From EB88 sp965199135 (GTDB lineage Bacteria; Acidobacteriota; Terriglobia; Terriglobales; Acidobacteriaceae): 64,000 nt of DNA. Location of the stretch: the NCBI GenBank assembly GCA_965199135.1, contig OZ240685.1:1426001-1490000 (forward strand), read 5' to 3'. Shown here piece by piece: positions 35,321-53,507 of this stretch. The notes below the pieces were generated by a model that made no database searches, was not told where the DNA came from, and saw nothing but the letters and a program-made list of their open reading frames with translations. Numbering within the stretch: position 1 is the first letter of the stretch; each line of letters opens with the position of its first letter. Made by a program: the position numbers and the translations under genes.

Positions 35321-36031
35321 ATGGCAAAGAAAGTTACGAAGAACATGGCGGCCGCGCGCGCGCAAGTTGAAGCGCGTCCTTACACCCTCACCGATGCGGT
35401 GCCGCTCCTCCAGAAGATCAAGTTCGCGAAGTTCGACGAAACCGTCGACTTGACCATGCGCCTCGGTGTGGATACGCGTCATGCGGACCAGATGGTTCGC
35501 GGGACCGTGGTTCTGCCGCATGGCCTGGGCAAAACCAAGACCGTTGCCGTGATTACCACGGGCGATCGCCAGAAGGAAGCGGAAGCCGCAGGCGCCGACT
35601 TTGTGGGCGGCGAAGAGATGGTCGAGCGCATTCAGAAAGAAGGCTGGACCGCCTTCGATGCGCTGATCGCGACGCCGGACATGATGCGTTCCGTGGGTCG
35701 CCTGGGCAAGGTGCTCGGTCCCCGTGGCCTGATGCCCAACCCGAAGACTGGAACGGTGACGAGCGATGTGGCAGCTGCGGTCAAGGAGATCAAGGCCGGC
35801 AAGGTCGAGTTCCGTGCAGACAAGACTGCGCTCGTGCATGTGCCGGTTGGCAAGATCTCGTTCCCGCCTGAGAAGCTGGTCGAGAACGCAATGACCGTGA
35901 TCACGAGTGTCATGCGTGCCAAGCCATCGGCAGCCAAGGGCAAATACGTCAAGGGCATCACGCTCTCGTCGTCCATGGGCCCCGGGATCCCGCTCGAGAG
36001 CTCCGTCGCTGACACTGCCGCCAAGGCATAA
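35321..36031 (+). CDS. rplA: 50S ribosomal protein L1
   Basis: A 236-residue protein with the L1 signature segments RLGVDTRHADQMVRGTVVLPHG, GRLGKVLGPRGLMPNPKTGTVT and FRADKTALVHVPVGK. Binds 23S rRNA at the L1 stalk and in many bacteria represses its own operon. Start preceded by GGGAGACAGG. The 125-base gap from rplK shows no gene. Confidence 0.98.
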   Translation: MAKKVTKNMAAARAQVEARPYTLTDAVPLLQKIKFAKFDETVDLTMRLGVDTRHADQMVRGTVVLPHGLGKTKTVAVITTGDRQKEAEAAGADFVGGEEMVERIQKEGWTAFDALIATPDMMRSVGRLGKVLGPRGLMPNPKTGTVTSDVAAAVKEIKAGKVEFRADKTALVHVPVGKISFPPEKLVENAMTVITSVMRAKPSAAKGKYVKGITLSSSMGPGIPLESSVADTAAKA

Positions 36032-36055
36032 GCAGTCCAGAGAGATCGCTTCCTG

Positions 36056-36128
36056 GGCAGGGGTGCTAGCCGCATCTGTCCGCAGGGGAAGCAAGGCCGA
36101 GGAGCGCAGCCACTGGCGCGAACACTCC
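36056..36128 (+). promoter_or_regulatory. Structured leader before rplJ (possible L10 leader)
   Basis: The rplA-rplJ gap contains CTAGCCG and CGGCTAG near its ends and an internal CCGAGGAG/CTCCTGG pairing. In other bacteria L10(L12)4 binds a kink-turn in this leader. I could not identify the kink-turn consensus, so this is a position-based suggestion. Confidence 0.3.
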
Positions 36129-36164
36129 TGGTCGAGGCCCGGCTAGAACGATTGGGGTTTTCTG

Positions 36165-36890
36165 ATGGCATTAACACGAGCAAAGAAGGCGCAGAAGGTT
36201 GAAGCCCTCGCAGCAGAGCTGCAGGGGTCAACCAGCGCGATTGTAGGCACGTTCGCGAAGCTCACGGTGTCGCAGGACTTTGAGCTGCGCCAGAAGGTTC
36301 GCGAGGCAGGCGGCCGATATCGCGTGCTCAAGAACAAGCTGGCCAGCCGCGCCTCGCAGGGTACCGAGATTGCCGGTGCGCTGCAGGGCCTGAAGGGCGT
36401 TTCCTCCGTTGCGTACACGAGCGGCGACCCTGTTGCGCTCGCAAAGGCGCTCTCGGCGTGGGTGAAGGAGAACGCAGAGTTCACCTTCAAGCTTGGCATC
36501 GTCGACGGCAAGGTGATCAATGTTCAGGAAGTGCAGGCCCTGGCGACGATGCCGGGCAAGGAGGAGCTGTTCTCGAAGCTCCTGTTCCTGATCAATGCAC
36601 CGGCCCAGCGTCTCGCGACGGTCATGGCAGCCACGGGCCGCGATCTTGCGGTCGTGCTGAACCAGGGCGTCGAGAAAGAAAAATTTACCCCGGGGGCGGC
36701 GGTTGCGGCTCCTGCAGCTCCGGCAGCGCCTGCGGCAGAAGCCTCCACGGTTGCCGAAACGGCGGGAGCGGATGCCGCGGGAGCAGAGTCCGCGGGAGCA
36801 GAGGCCGCGGTAGCAGAAGCGGCACCCGAGGCAGCGACCGAAACGCAGGCGGAAGCGGCTGCGACCGAAGCCCCGGTCGAGGGGCAGTAA
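36165..36890 (+). CDS. rplJ: 50S ribosomal protein L10, with long C-terminal tail
   Basis: A 241-residue protein where most L10 proteins have 165-180. The N-terminal domain (ALTRAKKAQKVEALAAELQGSTSAIVGTFAKLTVSQDFELRQKVREAGGRYRVLKN) and the L12-binding helix region are normal. The last 65 or so residues are an Ala/Glu/Pro-rich low-complexity tail (AAPAAPAAPAAEAST, EAAPEAATETQAEAA). L10 anchors the L7/L12 stalk. The tail is acidic and unstructured, similar in style to the L7/L12 linker. Confidence 0.96.
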   Translation: MALTRAKKAQKVEALAAELQGSTSAIVGTFAKLTVSQDFELRQKVREAGGRYRVLKNKLASRASQGTEIAGALQGLKGVSSVAYTSGDPVALAKALSAWVKENAEFTFKLGIVDGKVINVQEVQALATMPGKEELFSKLLFLINAPAQRLATVMAATGRDLAVVLNQGVEKEKFTPGAAVAAPAAPAAPAAEASTVAETAGADAAGAESAGAEAAVAEAAPEAATETQAEAAATEAPVEGQ

Positions 36891-37046
36891 CCAACAGGAT
36901 TGGCTCAAGCAGGGAGCGGCGGGGTGCTGGTCTGGGCACATCGGAAACCGAAGCTGCACTGCTGGCCAGCGAGGGAATGGCGTAAGCCGGAGCCCGCGCA
37001 ACGAAACATGCACCACCACTCAGTTCGGTTTAAAGGGAGAAGAAAC

Positions 37047-37424
37047 ATGGCAGATCTCGCACAGTTGGAAGAACAGATCGTTGGATTGACCCTGCTGGAT
37101 GCAGCAGCCCTGGTGAAGAAGCTCGAAGAGCGTCTCGGCGTTTCCGCAGCAGCAGCAGCACCCGTGATGGTTGCGGGTGGTGGTGCAGGCGCGGCCGCAG
37201 AAGCGGCTCCCGAGCAGACCGAGTTCACGGTGATCCTCAAGGATGCCGGCGCGAACAAGATCAATACCATCAAGGCAGTTCGGGAAGTAACCTCGCTCGG
37301 TCTGAAGGAAGCCAAGGACCTAGTCGACGGCGCCCCGAAGCCGCTCAAGGAAAACGTCAGCAAGGAAGATGCCGAGGCCGTCAAGAAGAAGTTCGACGGT
37401 GTGGCCACGGTCGAAATCAAGTAG
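37047..37424 (+). CDS. rplL: 50S ribosomal protein L7/L12
   Basis: A 125-residue stalk protein. The dimerisation N-terminus (MADLAQLEEQIVGLTLLDAAALVKKLEERLGVS), an Ala/Gly-rich hinge, and the C-terminal factor-binding domain (FTVILKDAGANKINTIKAVREVTSLGLKEAKDLVDGAPK) are all present. Start preceded by AAAGGGAGAAGA. The 156-base gap before it contains no gene. Confidence 0.98.
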   Translation: MADLAQLEEQIVGLTLLDAAALVKKLEERLGVSAAAAAPVMVAGGGAGAAAEAAPEQTEFTVILKDAGANKINTIKAVREVTSLGLKEAKDLVDGAPKPLKENVSKEDAEAVKKKFDGVATVEIK

Positions 37425-37434
37425 TTTCACCAGC

Positions 37435-37501
37435 CAGGGGGCGCCGGGCGAACAGGGCCAGGATCCGGGTCGGGATCTTGAGTCAGCGCCGGAGCCCCCT
37501 G
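37435..37501 (+). terminator. Candidate attenuator after rplL
   Basis: CAGGGGGC (37435-37442) pairs with GCCCCCTG (37494-37501), extended inside by CCGG/CCGG after one mismatch, with an inner GATCC/GGATC hairpin. There is no T-run. The rplL-rpoB junction is an attenuation site in E. coli. Confidence 0.45.
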
Positions 37502-37502
37502 C

Positions 37503-37531
37503 TTGCATTGGCCCCCGAAGTGCAGTAGCAT
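37503..37531 (+). promoter_or_regulatory. Candidate rpoBC promoter
   Basis: TTGCAT (37503-37508), 17-base spacer, TAGCAT (37526-37531), immediately after the attenuator hairpin. This would give rpoBC its own transcript start. Assigned by motif only. Confidence 0.4.
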
Positions 37532-38015
37532 TACCTTTGTGCCACTTCACTCCGAGCTACCGCTTGGTTTTACTCGTCAACAGCCGAATCCTGTTTCCCT
37601 CAGGCTCCCCAGCGGAGTTCTCGAGGGCATCGCTGTCTCTTTATGCCCGAAAGAGGCACGCGCTACGCCCAACGCGGCAGGAAGTAGTTCCTGGTATCGC
37701 ATCAGAGCTGTAAATCGTTTGCCCCCACGCTTGCTGCGCCCTTCGGCCTGCAAGCTTCTTGGCGTTGCTGATCGTTTGCTGCCAGTCTTGGGTGCGCTGA
37801 CGCGGTGTATGAGGGGTGGTGCGGACGATAGGTTGCACCCGGGTTGTTTTCCGATCCTCCGGTGGTCGCCGGATCGGGATGACGTTTGCGAAGTGGTTTC
37901 CGGCTGAACGAGGCAGCTGGGAACAGATGGCACTTCGCCAGAGCAGTGTGCGCAGGTTGCGTGGTTCCGGGCAACCTGTCTTCCTCTCGTGTATCCGGGC
38001 CATGAGGAGCAATCG

Positions 38016-42503
<4,488 letters not shown>

Positions 42504-42525
42504 CACTTCGTGCCGTTCTCGCCTT

Positions 42526-42553
42526 CGGGCTGCTCCCCAAGAGGAGCAGCCCG
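42526..42553 (+). other. Hairpin in the rpoB-rpoC spacer
   Basis: CGGGCTGCTCC (42526-42536) pairs with GGAGCAGCCCG (42543-42553) around a 6-base loop, 23 bases past the rpoB stop. There is no T-run, so an RNA-processing or stabilising element is more likely than a terminator. Confidence 0.55.
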
Positions 42554-42690
42554 GGAGCGAGTACGAGCGCGAACCAAGTTTGTACCAGTAGGAGTTGCAG
42601 TTCCGTGAGCGTGTGCTCCCGGGGGCGAACTGCAACCTGATATCAAGAGCCCCGGGACCCAAAGCGCGAGAGCGCCCGAGGAGGAACACC

Positions 42691-46887
<4,197 letters not shown>

Positions 46888-46910
46888 GTCCATCCTGCTG
46901 TATGCAGAGT

Positions 46911-46945
46911 GAGAGGCCCGGCGAAAGCCGGGCCTCTCTTATTTT
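46911..46945 (+). terminator. Rho-independent terminator of the rpoBC operon
   Basis: GAGAGGCCCGGC-GAAA-GCCGGGCCTCTC, a perfect 12-bp stem with a GAAA tetraloop, followed by TTATTTT, 23 bases after the rpoC stop. Confidence 0.95.
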
Positions 46946-47092
46946 GGCTTCCGGCTCCGCGTTCTTTCCCGCGTACTCTGTCGCCGATGTTTCATGACCT
47001 CGGGGTACACTCTTGGTGATCTTGAGAGAGCATGCTTCTCTCGTGCCTGCCAGGTGCATGACCCTGTGAGGGAAGAGGAGATACCGAAAGCG

Positions 47093-48722
47093 ATGCCGAT
47101 CGTGCGCCGTTCTCCTCTGCTGATCGTTGCGCTCGCTCTTGTGCCAACGTTGCTCTACATAGTCGCAGGGTATGGTGGCGAGGATTTCTATTTTCACGCG
47201 GCCTCATGGCTCGAGCTCCACCAGGCCTGGAGTCATCACGAGTGGACCCTGGCGTGGGGCGCAGTGGGCACAGTTCGGTTTTGGTGAGCCTCGCTTCTGC
47301 TTCTACCCGCCCTTCTCGATGCTGCTCGGAACGGCGCTCACCTCTCTGCTGCCATTTCGACTCGTACCAGGGGTGGCTGCCTGGATGGCGCTGGCGCTTG
47401 CCGGTCTCTCGATGTATCGCGCTGCCGGGGTGTTCGTCCCGTCACGGCTGCGACTCACGGCGGCATTGCTGTACATGTTTAACCCGTATCTTTTGCTTAC
47501 CGTTGTCGTCCGCTATGCGATGGCGGAGGCGTGGGTGCAGGCTTTCCTGCCACTTACCTTCCTGTATACGTACCTTGCGGCGACCCCACGAAATCCACGG
47601 GATGTGCTTTGGAGTGCCGTTCTGCTGGGTTGCGGATGGCTCACCAACATCCCTGAAGCTGTAGGGCTCTTTTACGGTTTCCTTGTGTTGGCTGCGGCGC
47701 TGGCGATCCAAGCTCGTTCGCTGCGTCCGCTGATCACCGTCTCCATTGCGCAGTCGCTTGGGATCGTCCTTGCTGCGCTGCGTCTTGTTCCGGCGTTGTA
47801 CGAAAAGTCCTCGGTGATGTCGCAGAACCTGCTGCTCTATGACTATCGCTCCTACATGCAGCTGAGACGCATTCCACCGCCCCACTTTCTGGTGTACCTC
47901 TGTGGCGCCTACATCGCGCTTTCACTGATCTTCTCCGTGCCGACTCTCCGGCACATTGTTCGTACGCAAGGGCGATGGCAGAGTCCAACGCTGGCCTTTG
48001 CCACTCTCGGCGCCTTCGCAGTTCTGCTTCAGCTCCCCGTCAGTACGCTGCTCTGGCAGAACCTGCCGGAGCTGCGGTTCGTGCTGTTTCCTTTTCGCCT
48101 TTTACCGCTGCTTGCCCTCCCTGTGGCGCTCCTTATCAGCGGGTCTGGGGTACGCCACAGGTTGCGGCGCCTCGCCATCATCGGCCTCGCTCTGTGTGCG
48201 CTGACTCCCTTCATGGCCTATCACCGGCTCTTCAGTTATCAACGGTTTCCCTCGATCGCCCTGGCGCAGGAGCAGTGGGCCAAGGGCTATCCGGGCGTCC
48301 GTGAGTACGTGCCTGCCGGCGTGCCCGCAAGCGAGGGGACGCCGGATCGGGAACGTCAGCTTTCTGCCGAAGGGGCTTTCCACGATCGCAGCTGTTCACC
48401 GTCTATGCTCAAGCTTTTGCCGAATGAACGAGTCGTACACACGCAAAGCAGGACGCCCTGCGAGCTTGTTCTCAATACCTACGATTACCCGTTCTGGCAC
48501 GGGCGCCTTGACGCTGTGACTGCACTTGCCCTGACGCGTACTCCCGGTGGATTGCTCAGCGCTGCCATCCCTCCGGGGGAGCACCGGGTTTCCTGCGAGT
48601 TCCTACCCCATACCCGGCTGCGGAGCTTCAGCCTCGCCTTGAGCGGCTTTGCTCTGGCTGCGGTGCTCTTTGGCCTTGGGTCAGGCTGGCGGGGGCGAGC
48701 CCCCTTGCCGCTGCTGCCGTAG
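47093..48722 (+). pseudogene. Polytopic GT-C-like membrane protein, split by a one-base frameshift
   Basis: Two overlapping frames together encode one protein of about 540 residues. The first frame reads MPIVRRSPLLIVALALVPTLLYIVAGYGGEDFYFHAASWLELHQ and then WTLAWG; the second continues AQWAQFGFGEPRFCFYPPFSMLLG with many hydrophobic helices. The pattern (HxASW, then FGFGEPRFxFYPPFS) is that of large membrane proteins of the 6-pyruvoyl-tetrahydropterin-synthase-related (PF10131) kind, relatives of GT-C glycosyltransferases. A GGGG run at 47256-47259 has one G too many; with GGG the frame joins. It is either a recent pseudogene or a sequencing error. An RBS-like AGGAG is 12 bases upstream of the start. 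Confidence 0.75.
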
Positions 48723-48892
48723 GAGGGGCCGCCGCGTGGGAGGGCGGCATGCGTCGGCCTGCCCGAGAGTGGTCTGGCGTTTTCTGTTCGCTCGGGGACG
48801 TACTGAGGTCACCTTTTGCCTCGCGGACGCTGTAGTAGTCTGAGTTCGTCGTGTGCCCGCATGTACCCTGCGCTGGCGATTACAGGAGAACG

Positions 48893-50533
48893 ATGCAAGC
48901 GTCTTCATCCGCCGAGAACCGGCTGCTCTCTCCAGGACTCTGGTTTTCCGTCATCCTGGTCGTGATGTGTGGCTGGGTTTTGACCCTCCCGACGTTTCCT
49001 TCCCAAGATGGCCCGGTGCATCGCTACTACGTGCATGTCTTGGATAGCCTGATGCATCATCAGCCTACGTTTGATCTGTACAAGATCCGGCATCCGTTCC
49101 CGCCCTACGCGACGCACTACTTTCTGTTGATGGGCCTGTCGCACCTCGCGTCCTTCGACATGGCTGAAAAGCTGCTGGTCTGCCTGATCTTTATCGGCTT
49201 CGCTTTCGGCCTGCGTTGGACGGCCGAAACTTCGGGCCCCGCCGGTGCGTGGACGGCACTCTTCTTCGCGCCACTGCTTCTGTCGTGGTCGCTGATGATG
49301 GGTTTCTTCAACTACATCATGGGTTTGACGCTGCTGTTGCTTGCGACCGCATGCTGGCAGCGTAGCCGCAAAGGCTCTCCGGCCAGTATCGCTCTCTACC
49401 TCCTGGCACTCGCAGTGCTGACGTTCACGCATCCGATCCCGCTTCTTCTGCTGATCTCGATCACCGCGCTTGACCTGGTGTTGAACTGGGCGTTTCGCTC
49501 GAAGGCCCTGGCAAGCGGGCGCTGGGCGAGGCAGGAAGCGATTCGCATCTTCGCGTTTGTCTGCACACTGCTGGCGTTTGCATTCCCGGCGATGGCCGTG
49601 GATCACAGCGCCAGTACCACAGCGAACACGCTCGCAGATACACACTTCAAGATCGAGTATGTCCGCACAGCGATCTTGTTGACGGGGATGTCTCCATATA
49701 ACTCCCGGTCGACGAACCTCTGGATCGATCTCTATCGCGTGTGTCTCTACGCCATCTTGCTGGTTGGCTTCTACCTGGCCGCGCGTGTCTGCATTCGAGC
49801 ACTCCGCGACCGCCAGCCGAACCTGGGGACCACGCTGTTTCTCTCGACAATCCTGCTCCTGATCGCTCTGCCGATCCTGCCCAATTCCGTGAATGGCTCG
49901 TGGTATTTCTCGACGCGACTGGTGATGGTGCTCTGGCCTGGCGTGCTGATTGCAGCCGGCGTCGCTGCGGCACCGCGGCAGAAATATCGTCCGCTCCTGA
50001 TCGCGGCAGCCGTGGTCTGCTGCGTCCTGTCACTGATCCCGGCCCAGATCTTCTTCCGGCCGATCGCGAAGCAGAATGCCCGCGCCGAGCGCATCACTTT
50101 GCCGCAGGGGCAGCATTCGGTGATTGTGCTGAGCAATGAACTGATGGATTACACGCGCTATCAGAAGCAGCTTGCGTTTAATCCGTACGAGTGGGCGACG
50201 CTGCTTCCCATGGAAGCAAACAATGAGATCGTGCTCGATACGCCGTGGATGGATCAGAAGATTACACCACTGCTCCCGGTGTCCAGCACGCCACTCACGC
50301 TTGAAGATATCTCGGCGACGCACACCAGCAAGACCGCGCCCCCGATGATCAAGGGTCATTCCCTGCCCGCTTCGGAGGAGGCGCCGTTGATTCACCACGC
50401 CACACTCATCGCCTATTCCGGGCCTCCCGAGATTCTTGCGCATGGTCTCGGGGAGCAGTTAACCCCGGCTGAGGCAGCGCAGTTTGCCTGCGCCTTGAGC
50501 CAGAACTGGTTGATGATTTGTCATCGCAAGTAA
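48893..50533 (+). CDS. Polytopic membrane protein, GT-C-like
   Basis: A 546-residue protein with about 10-12 predicted membrane helices. An early Asp-containing loop FPSQDGPVHRYYVHVLDSLMHHQP sits between helix 1 and 2, as in GT-C glycosyltransferases (acceptor/catalytic Asp on the outer face). Further blocks include FFAPLLLSWSLMMGFFNYIMGLTLLLL and WYFSTRLVMVLWPGVLIAAGVAA. A soluble C-terminal portion of 130 residues follows. AGGAG lies 5 bases before the ATG at 48893. It follows the frameshifted membrane-protein gene and precedes a GT87-like gene. Family assignment inferred from topology; substrate unknown. Confidence 0.7.
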   Translation: MQASSSAENRLLSPGLWFSVILVVMCGWVLTLPTFPSQDGPVHRYYVHVLDSLMHHQPTFDLYKIRHPFPPYATHYFLLMGLSHLASFDMAEKLLVCLIFIGFAFGLRWTAETSGPAGAWTALFFAPLLLSWSLMMGFFNYIMGLTLLLLATACWQRSRKGSPASIALYLLALAVLTFTHPIPLLLLISITALDLVLNWAFRSKALASGRWARQEAIRIFAFVCTLLAFAFPAMAVDHSASTTANTLADTHFKIEYVRTAILLTGMSPYNSRSTNLWIDLYRVCLYAILLVGFYLAARVCIRALRDRQPNLGTTLFLSTILLLIALPILPNSVNGSWYFSTRLVMVLWPGVLIAAGVAAAPRQKYRPLLIAAAVVCCVLSLIPAQIFFRPIAKQNARAERITLPQGQHSVIVLSNELMDYTRYQKQLAFNPYEWATLLPMEANNEIVLDTPWMDQKITPLLPVSSTPLTLEDISATHTSKTAPPMIKGHSLPASEEAPLIHHATLIAYSGPPEILAHGLGEQLTPAEAAQFACALSQNWLMICHRK

Positions 50534-50571
50534 GCTCACCTCCTGATCGCTGGTCCGGAAAGGCGACGACG

Positions 50572-51870
50572 ATGTCTCGCACACGACTTGCATTCCTGAT
50601 TGCTCTGCTTGTTTGCCTTGCCATGAACGCACGGCAGGCGCACAAACCGAATCTCGCAGACTTCCAGGTGTATGACGCTGCCGCTGAGCTTGTGCATGAG
50701 CACAACAGCGTCCACATGTACGACGGCGCGGATGATGAGCCGGTGTTCCAGTTGAAGTTTGCCAATGCGACTTCGCCGTTTGGAGAGGCGGCTCGACACC
50801 TTGGCATCGCCCAGGTTCGGCTCTATATCTATCCGCCCATCCTCGCTGACCTGGTGCTTCCATTCGCCTTTGTTTCTGGTGCAACGGCCGGAAAACTCTG
50901 GCTCCTGTGCAACATCATCGCGCTGTTCCTGATTGCGTACCTGATGGTCCGTGACCTGGAGCTGCGATGGAACGGCCCCGGTGCCGCGGCCGTCTTTATC
51001 GGCCTGCTGTCCTTGTTCGCGACGGGCATGTGCCTGATCTGGGGCCAGGTCACCCTGATGCTGCTGCTGCTCTGGATGGCCGGCATCTACTTCTATCGTC
51101 GCGGCTGGTACGCGGCATCTGCATTCGCACTGGCACTGGCGACCGCGATCAAGCTGACGCCCCTGCTGATCATCGTTCCGTTCCTGATCTGGCGGGAGTG
51201 GAAGTGGCTGCGCGCCTATGTCGGCAGTGTGATCCTGCTTTTCGCAGCCATGGCCGTGATCAATACGCCTGCGTCGCTGACGGACTATTTCGTCCATGTC
51301 ATGCCATCGATGGCCGGGGGCGGCGTCCCCGACCTAGAGAATAAGTCGATCCTGGCCTCGACGCAGCTGGTGTGGGTGGCGCTTCATCATGGCAACCTCA
51401 AGACGGTCACGATGGCTGTGCCCACCTATGTCGCGTCGATCGGCAAGGTGGTCTCGCTGGCGCTCGTGGCATTCGCACTCGCGCTGGTGTTTCGCCTGGG
51501 GACGCGCATGCAGATGGCCGACCGGCGGGTAACGCTGGCCCTCTTCGCACTGCTCTCCGCCTGCATTGCGCCGATTTCGTGGAAGCACGCGTATGTTGTT
51601 GCCTTCCTGCCGCTCGCCTACCTGTGGGCGGATGCATTCCGACGCCGGCTCTCGACGCTGCACCTGGTCGCGCTTACCCTCTGTTCGATCGAGATCGGCA
51701 GCTTCTTCTTCGACGCCGTGGTGGTCAAGGTGACTCATGGCGTGCTGCTCGGGCTGCTGTCAGCACTCGGTCCCGCAGCCGGCATCGCGCTTGTGTTTTA
51801 TACGTTCCTGCACATGCGGGGGGCTGCAGCACCGCCGCTTAACGAGCCAGGTAGCGCTGGTAGATCGTAA
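50572..51870 (+). CDS. GT87-type (DUF2029) membrane glycosyltransferase
   Basis: A 432-residue polytopic protein. NLADFQVYDAAAELV near the N-terminus carries the conserved Asp-x-x-x-Tyr of the GT87 family, followed by VRLYIYPPILADLVLPFAFV (the YPP motif) and GWYAASAFALALATAIKLTPLLIIVPFLIWREWK. Such enzymes transfer mannosyl or arabinosyl residues from polyprenyl-phosphate donors on the outer side of the membrane. The ATG at 50572 has GGAAAGG upstream. Its 3' end overlaps the convergent GT2 gene by 32 bases, which encodes a possible polyprenyl-phosphate sugar synthase. Confidence 0.85.
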   Translation: MSRTRLAFLIALLVCLAMNARQAHKPNLADFQVYDAAAELVHEHNSVHMYDGADDEPVFQLKFANATSPFGEAARHLGIAQVRLYIYPPILADLVLPFAFVSGATAGKLWLLCNIIALFLIAYLMVRDLELRWNGPGAAAVFIGLLSLFATGMCLIWGQVTLMLLLLWMAGIYFYRRGWYAASAFALALATAIKLTPLLIIVPFLIWREWKWLRAYVGSVILLFAAMAVINTPASLTDYFVHVMPSMAGGGVPDLENKSILASTQLVWVALHHGNLKTVTMAVPTYVASIGKVVSLALVAFALALVFRLGTRMQMADRRVTLALFALLSACIAPISWKHAYVVAFLPLAYLWADAFRRRLSTLHLVALTLCSIEIGSFFFDAVVVKVTHGVLLGLLSALGPAAGIALVFYTFLHMRGAAAPPLNEPGSAGRS

Positions 51871-52633
51871 AGAGCTCGCCGAAGGCTTTGAAGAAGTCCA
51901 GGGGGTGAACCTTGGAGCCGGCGACGTCGGTCCACTCGGGCAGTGGAAACTCGTACACCTGCAGCCGCATCTCCTCGGGGTGCATCTGGTGCTTCGCCAT
52001 GAAGCGCGCCAGCAGCTCCACGTCGAAGATCCAGCGGGATTGGAAAGGCTCCGCAAGAACGTCGGCGAACTCCGGAGTGACGCGAAAGAGTTTGGCGCCA
52101 CACTGGGTGTCATAGATCGGCAACCGCAACAGAACAGATGCGGTGGTTGCAAAGATCCGGCCGAGGTAGTGACGCAGCAGCTGGCGATGAATCGCGCGGC
52201 CCAGCAAGCGTACCCGGGCGCCAAAGACCATTGTGAGTTGTGGCTGCTCAAGCAGCACCTGCGCAAGCTCAGGAATCTGCTGCAGGGGCGTCGCGAGATC
52301 CGCATCCCAAAAGCCCGTAGTCTGGCAGTCGCCCAGCGCGATCGCATGCAGCATCCCGCGGCGCACGGCCTCGGCCTTGCCCTTGTTGGGTTGTTGGTCG
52401 AGGACGCTGATGCGTGATGGGTAGCGGGAGCGCAGCGCCTGGAGCACGGAGAGGGTCGCGTCGCGGCTGCCATCGTTGACGAAGAGCAACTGGATGCCGC
52501 GACTCGAAGCACTCTCTAGAAAGTCGGCATAGGCCTCGGAGCGCAGGCGAGCCGCTTCGTTGTAGCAGGGAACAACAACCGTGCAGGTACACATTGGAGC
52601 AGCAGGCGATTCGGAGGTCTCAGCGTGAGCCAT
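51839..52633 (-). CDS. Family 2 glycosyltransferase, dolichyl-phosphate-sugar-synthase-like
   Basis: A 264-residue GT-A enzyme. The nucleotide-binding start is CTVVVPCYNEAARL, then LLFVNDGSRDATL, and the metal-binding DXD is FWDADLATP. The following RVRLLGRAIHRQLLRHYLGRIFATTASVLLRLPIYDTQCGAKLF matches the glucosyl/mannosyl-phospho-dolichol synthase group. Absence of a C-terminal membrane domain is typical of DPM1-like soluble forms. It would make a polyprenyl-phosphate sugar that the adjacent GT-C membrane proteins can use; that link is inferred from position. Confidence 0.88.
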   Translation of the reverse strand: MAHAETSESPAAPMCTCTVVVPCYNEAARLRSEAYADFLESASSRGIQLLFVNDGSRDATLSVLQALRSRYPSRISVLDQQPNKGKAEAVRRGMLHAIALGDCQTTGFWDADLATPLQQIPELAQVLLEQPQLTMVFGARVRLLGRAIHRQLLRHYLGRIFATTASVLLRLPIYDTQCGAKLFRVTPEFADVLAEPFQSRWIFDVELLARFMAKHQMHPEEMRLQVYEFPLPEWTDVAGSKVHPLDFFKAFGELFTIYQRYLAR

Positions 52634-52888
52634 AGTCGGCGCGAAGCGTGCGCAGTGCTCCCTTTCTCCGCGGACTGAGCCCTCGGAACCGCCTCAGTAT
52701 AGCTGACGTCTTCCGCGGCCAGAAGGCGGCAGACCCAAGGGGCGTCCGCTGAATGGCATGCCGCTGGCGCACGGATTCCTTCCCTCCCCGGCGGTAACCA
52801 AAGAGACAACCCCAAGACTCTCCTCGCGAAAGTGGACGACAGGTGGGCTCTCTGCATCCCATTGCCGTGAGAAAGGCATAACCATCCT

Positions 52889-53497
52889 ATGTCCATGAGT
52901 CAAGGTTCCAAAGCTGCAGTCGCGGCTGCGCTCTGTGCGTCGTTGTTCTTTGCTGCAGGCTGTTCTGACAAGAAGGCCGCCTCGAAAGACAACTTCAAGA
53001 AGGCCATCGGCAATTACTACAACGCGCATGCCGAATGTGTGTGGTCGAGCCCCGTCAAGTTCCCGATCGAGGCCGATCCGAACAAGGGGGATCAGACTGC
53101 AGGCTATGACGCGCTCACAGACGCAGGCCTGTTGACGCGTACCTCGGCGCAAAAGAAGGTCTTCATCTTCGGCTCGAAACAGGTGAATGACTATGATCTG
53201 TCGTCGAAGGGCCGCTCAGACTGGGCGCCGGATCAGCAGCAGCCAGGCTATGGCAACTTCTGTTTCGGACACCGCGAGGTGACCTCCATCGACGACTTCA
53301 GCACGTCGAACAACAGCAACGGGGCACAGATCGCGAATGTGGATTACCACTACACGATCGGCAGCGTTGCGGACTGGGCGAAGTCGACCGAGATGAAGAC
53401 AGCGTTTCCGACGATCCAGGCAGATCTTGCCGGTACGAAGGTCGACAAAGCCACGCTGATCAGCACGGATGATGGCTGGCAGGTCTCACACGACTAG
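52889..53497 (+). CDS. Lipoprotein of unknown function
   Basis: A 202-residue protein. Signal peptide with lipobox: KAAVAAALCASLFFAAGC, so Cys25 would be lipidated and the protein held at a membrane. The mature part starts SDKKAASKDNFKKAIGNYYNAHAECVWSSP and contains a strand-rich stretch ending KATLISTDDGWQVSHD. I recognise no family. It is divergent from the GT2 gene, with 255 bases between them, where no gene is visible. Confidence 0.75.
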   Translation: MSMSQGSKAAVAAALCASLFFAAGCSDKKAASKDNFKKAIGNYYNAHAECVWSSPVKFPIEADPNKGDQTAGYDALTDAGLLTRTSAQKKVFIFGSKQVNDYDLSSKGRSDWAPDQQQPGYGNFCFGHREVTSIDDFSTSNNSNGAQIANVDYHYTIGSVADWAKSTEMKTAFPTIQADLAGTKVDKATLISTDDGWQVSHD

Positions 53498-53507
53498 CAG
53501 TTTTCGC

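Larger units (their letters stand above)
37425..38015 (+). other. 590-base rplL-rpoB spacer with no gene
   Basis: I see no credible coding region here. It contains the hairpin and promoter candidates listed separately, and otherwise nothing recognisable. Confidence 0.6.
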
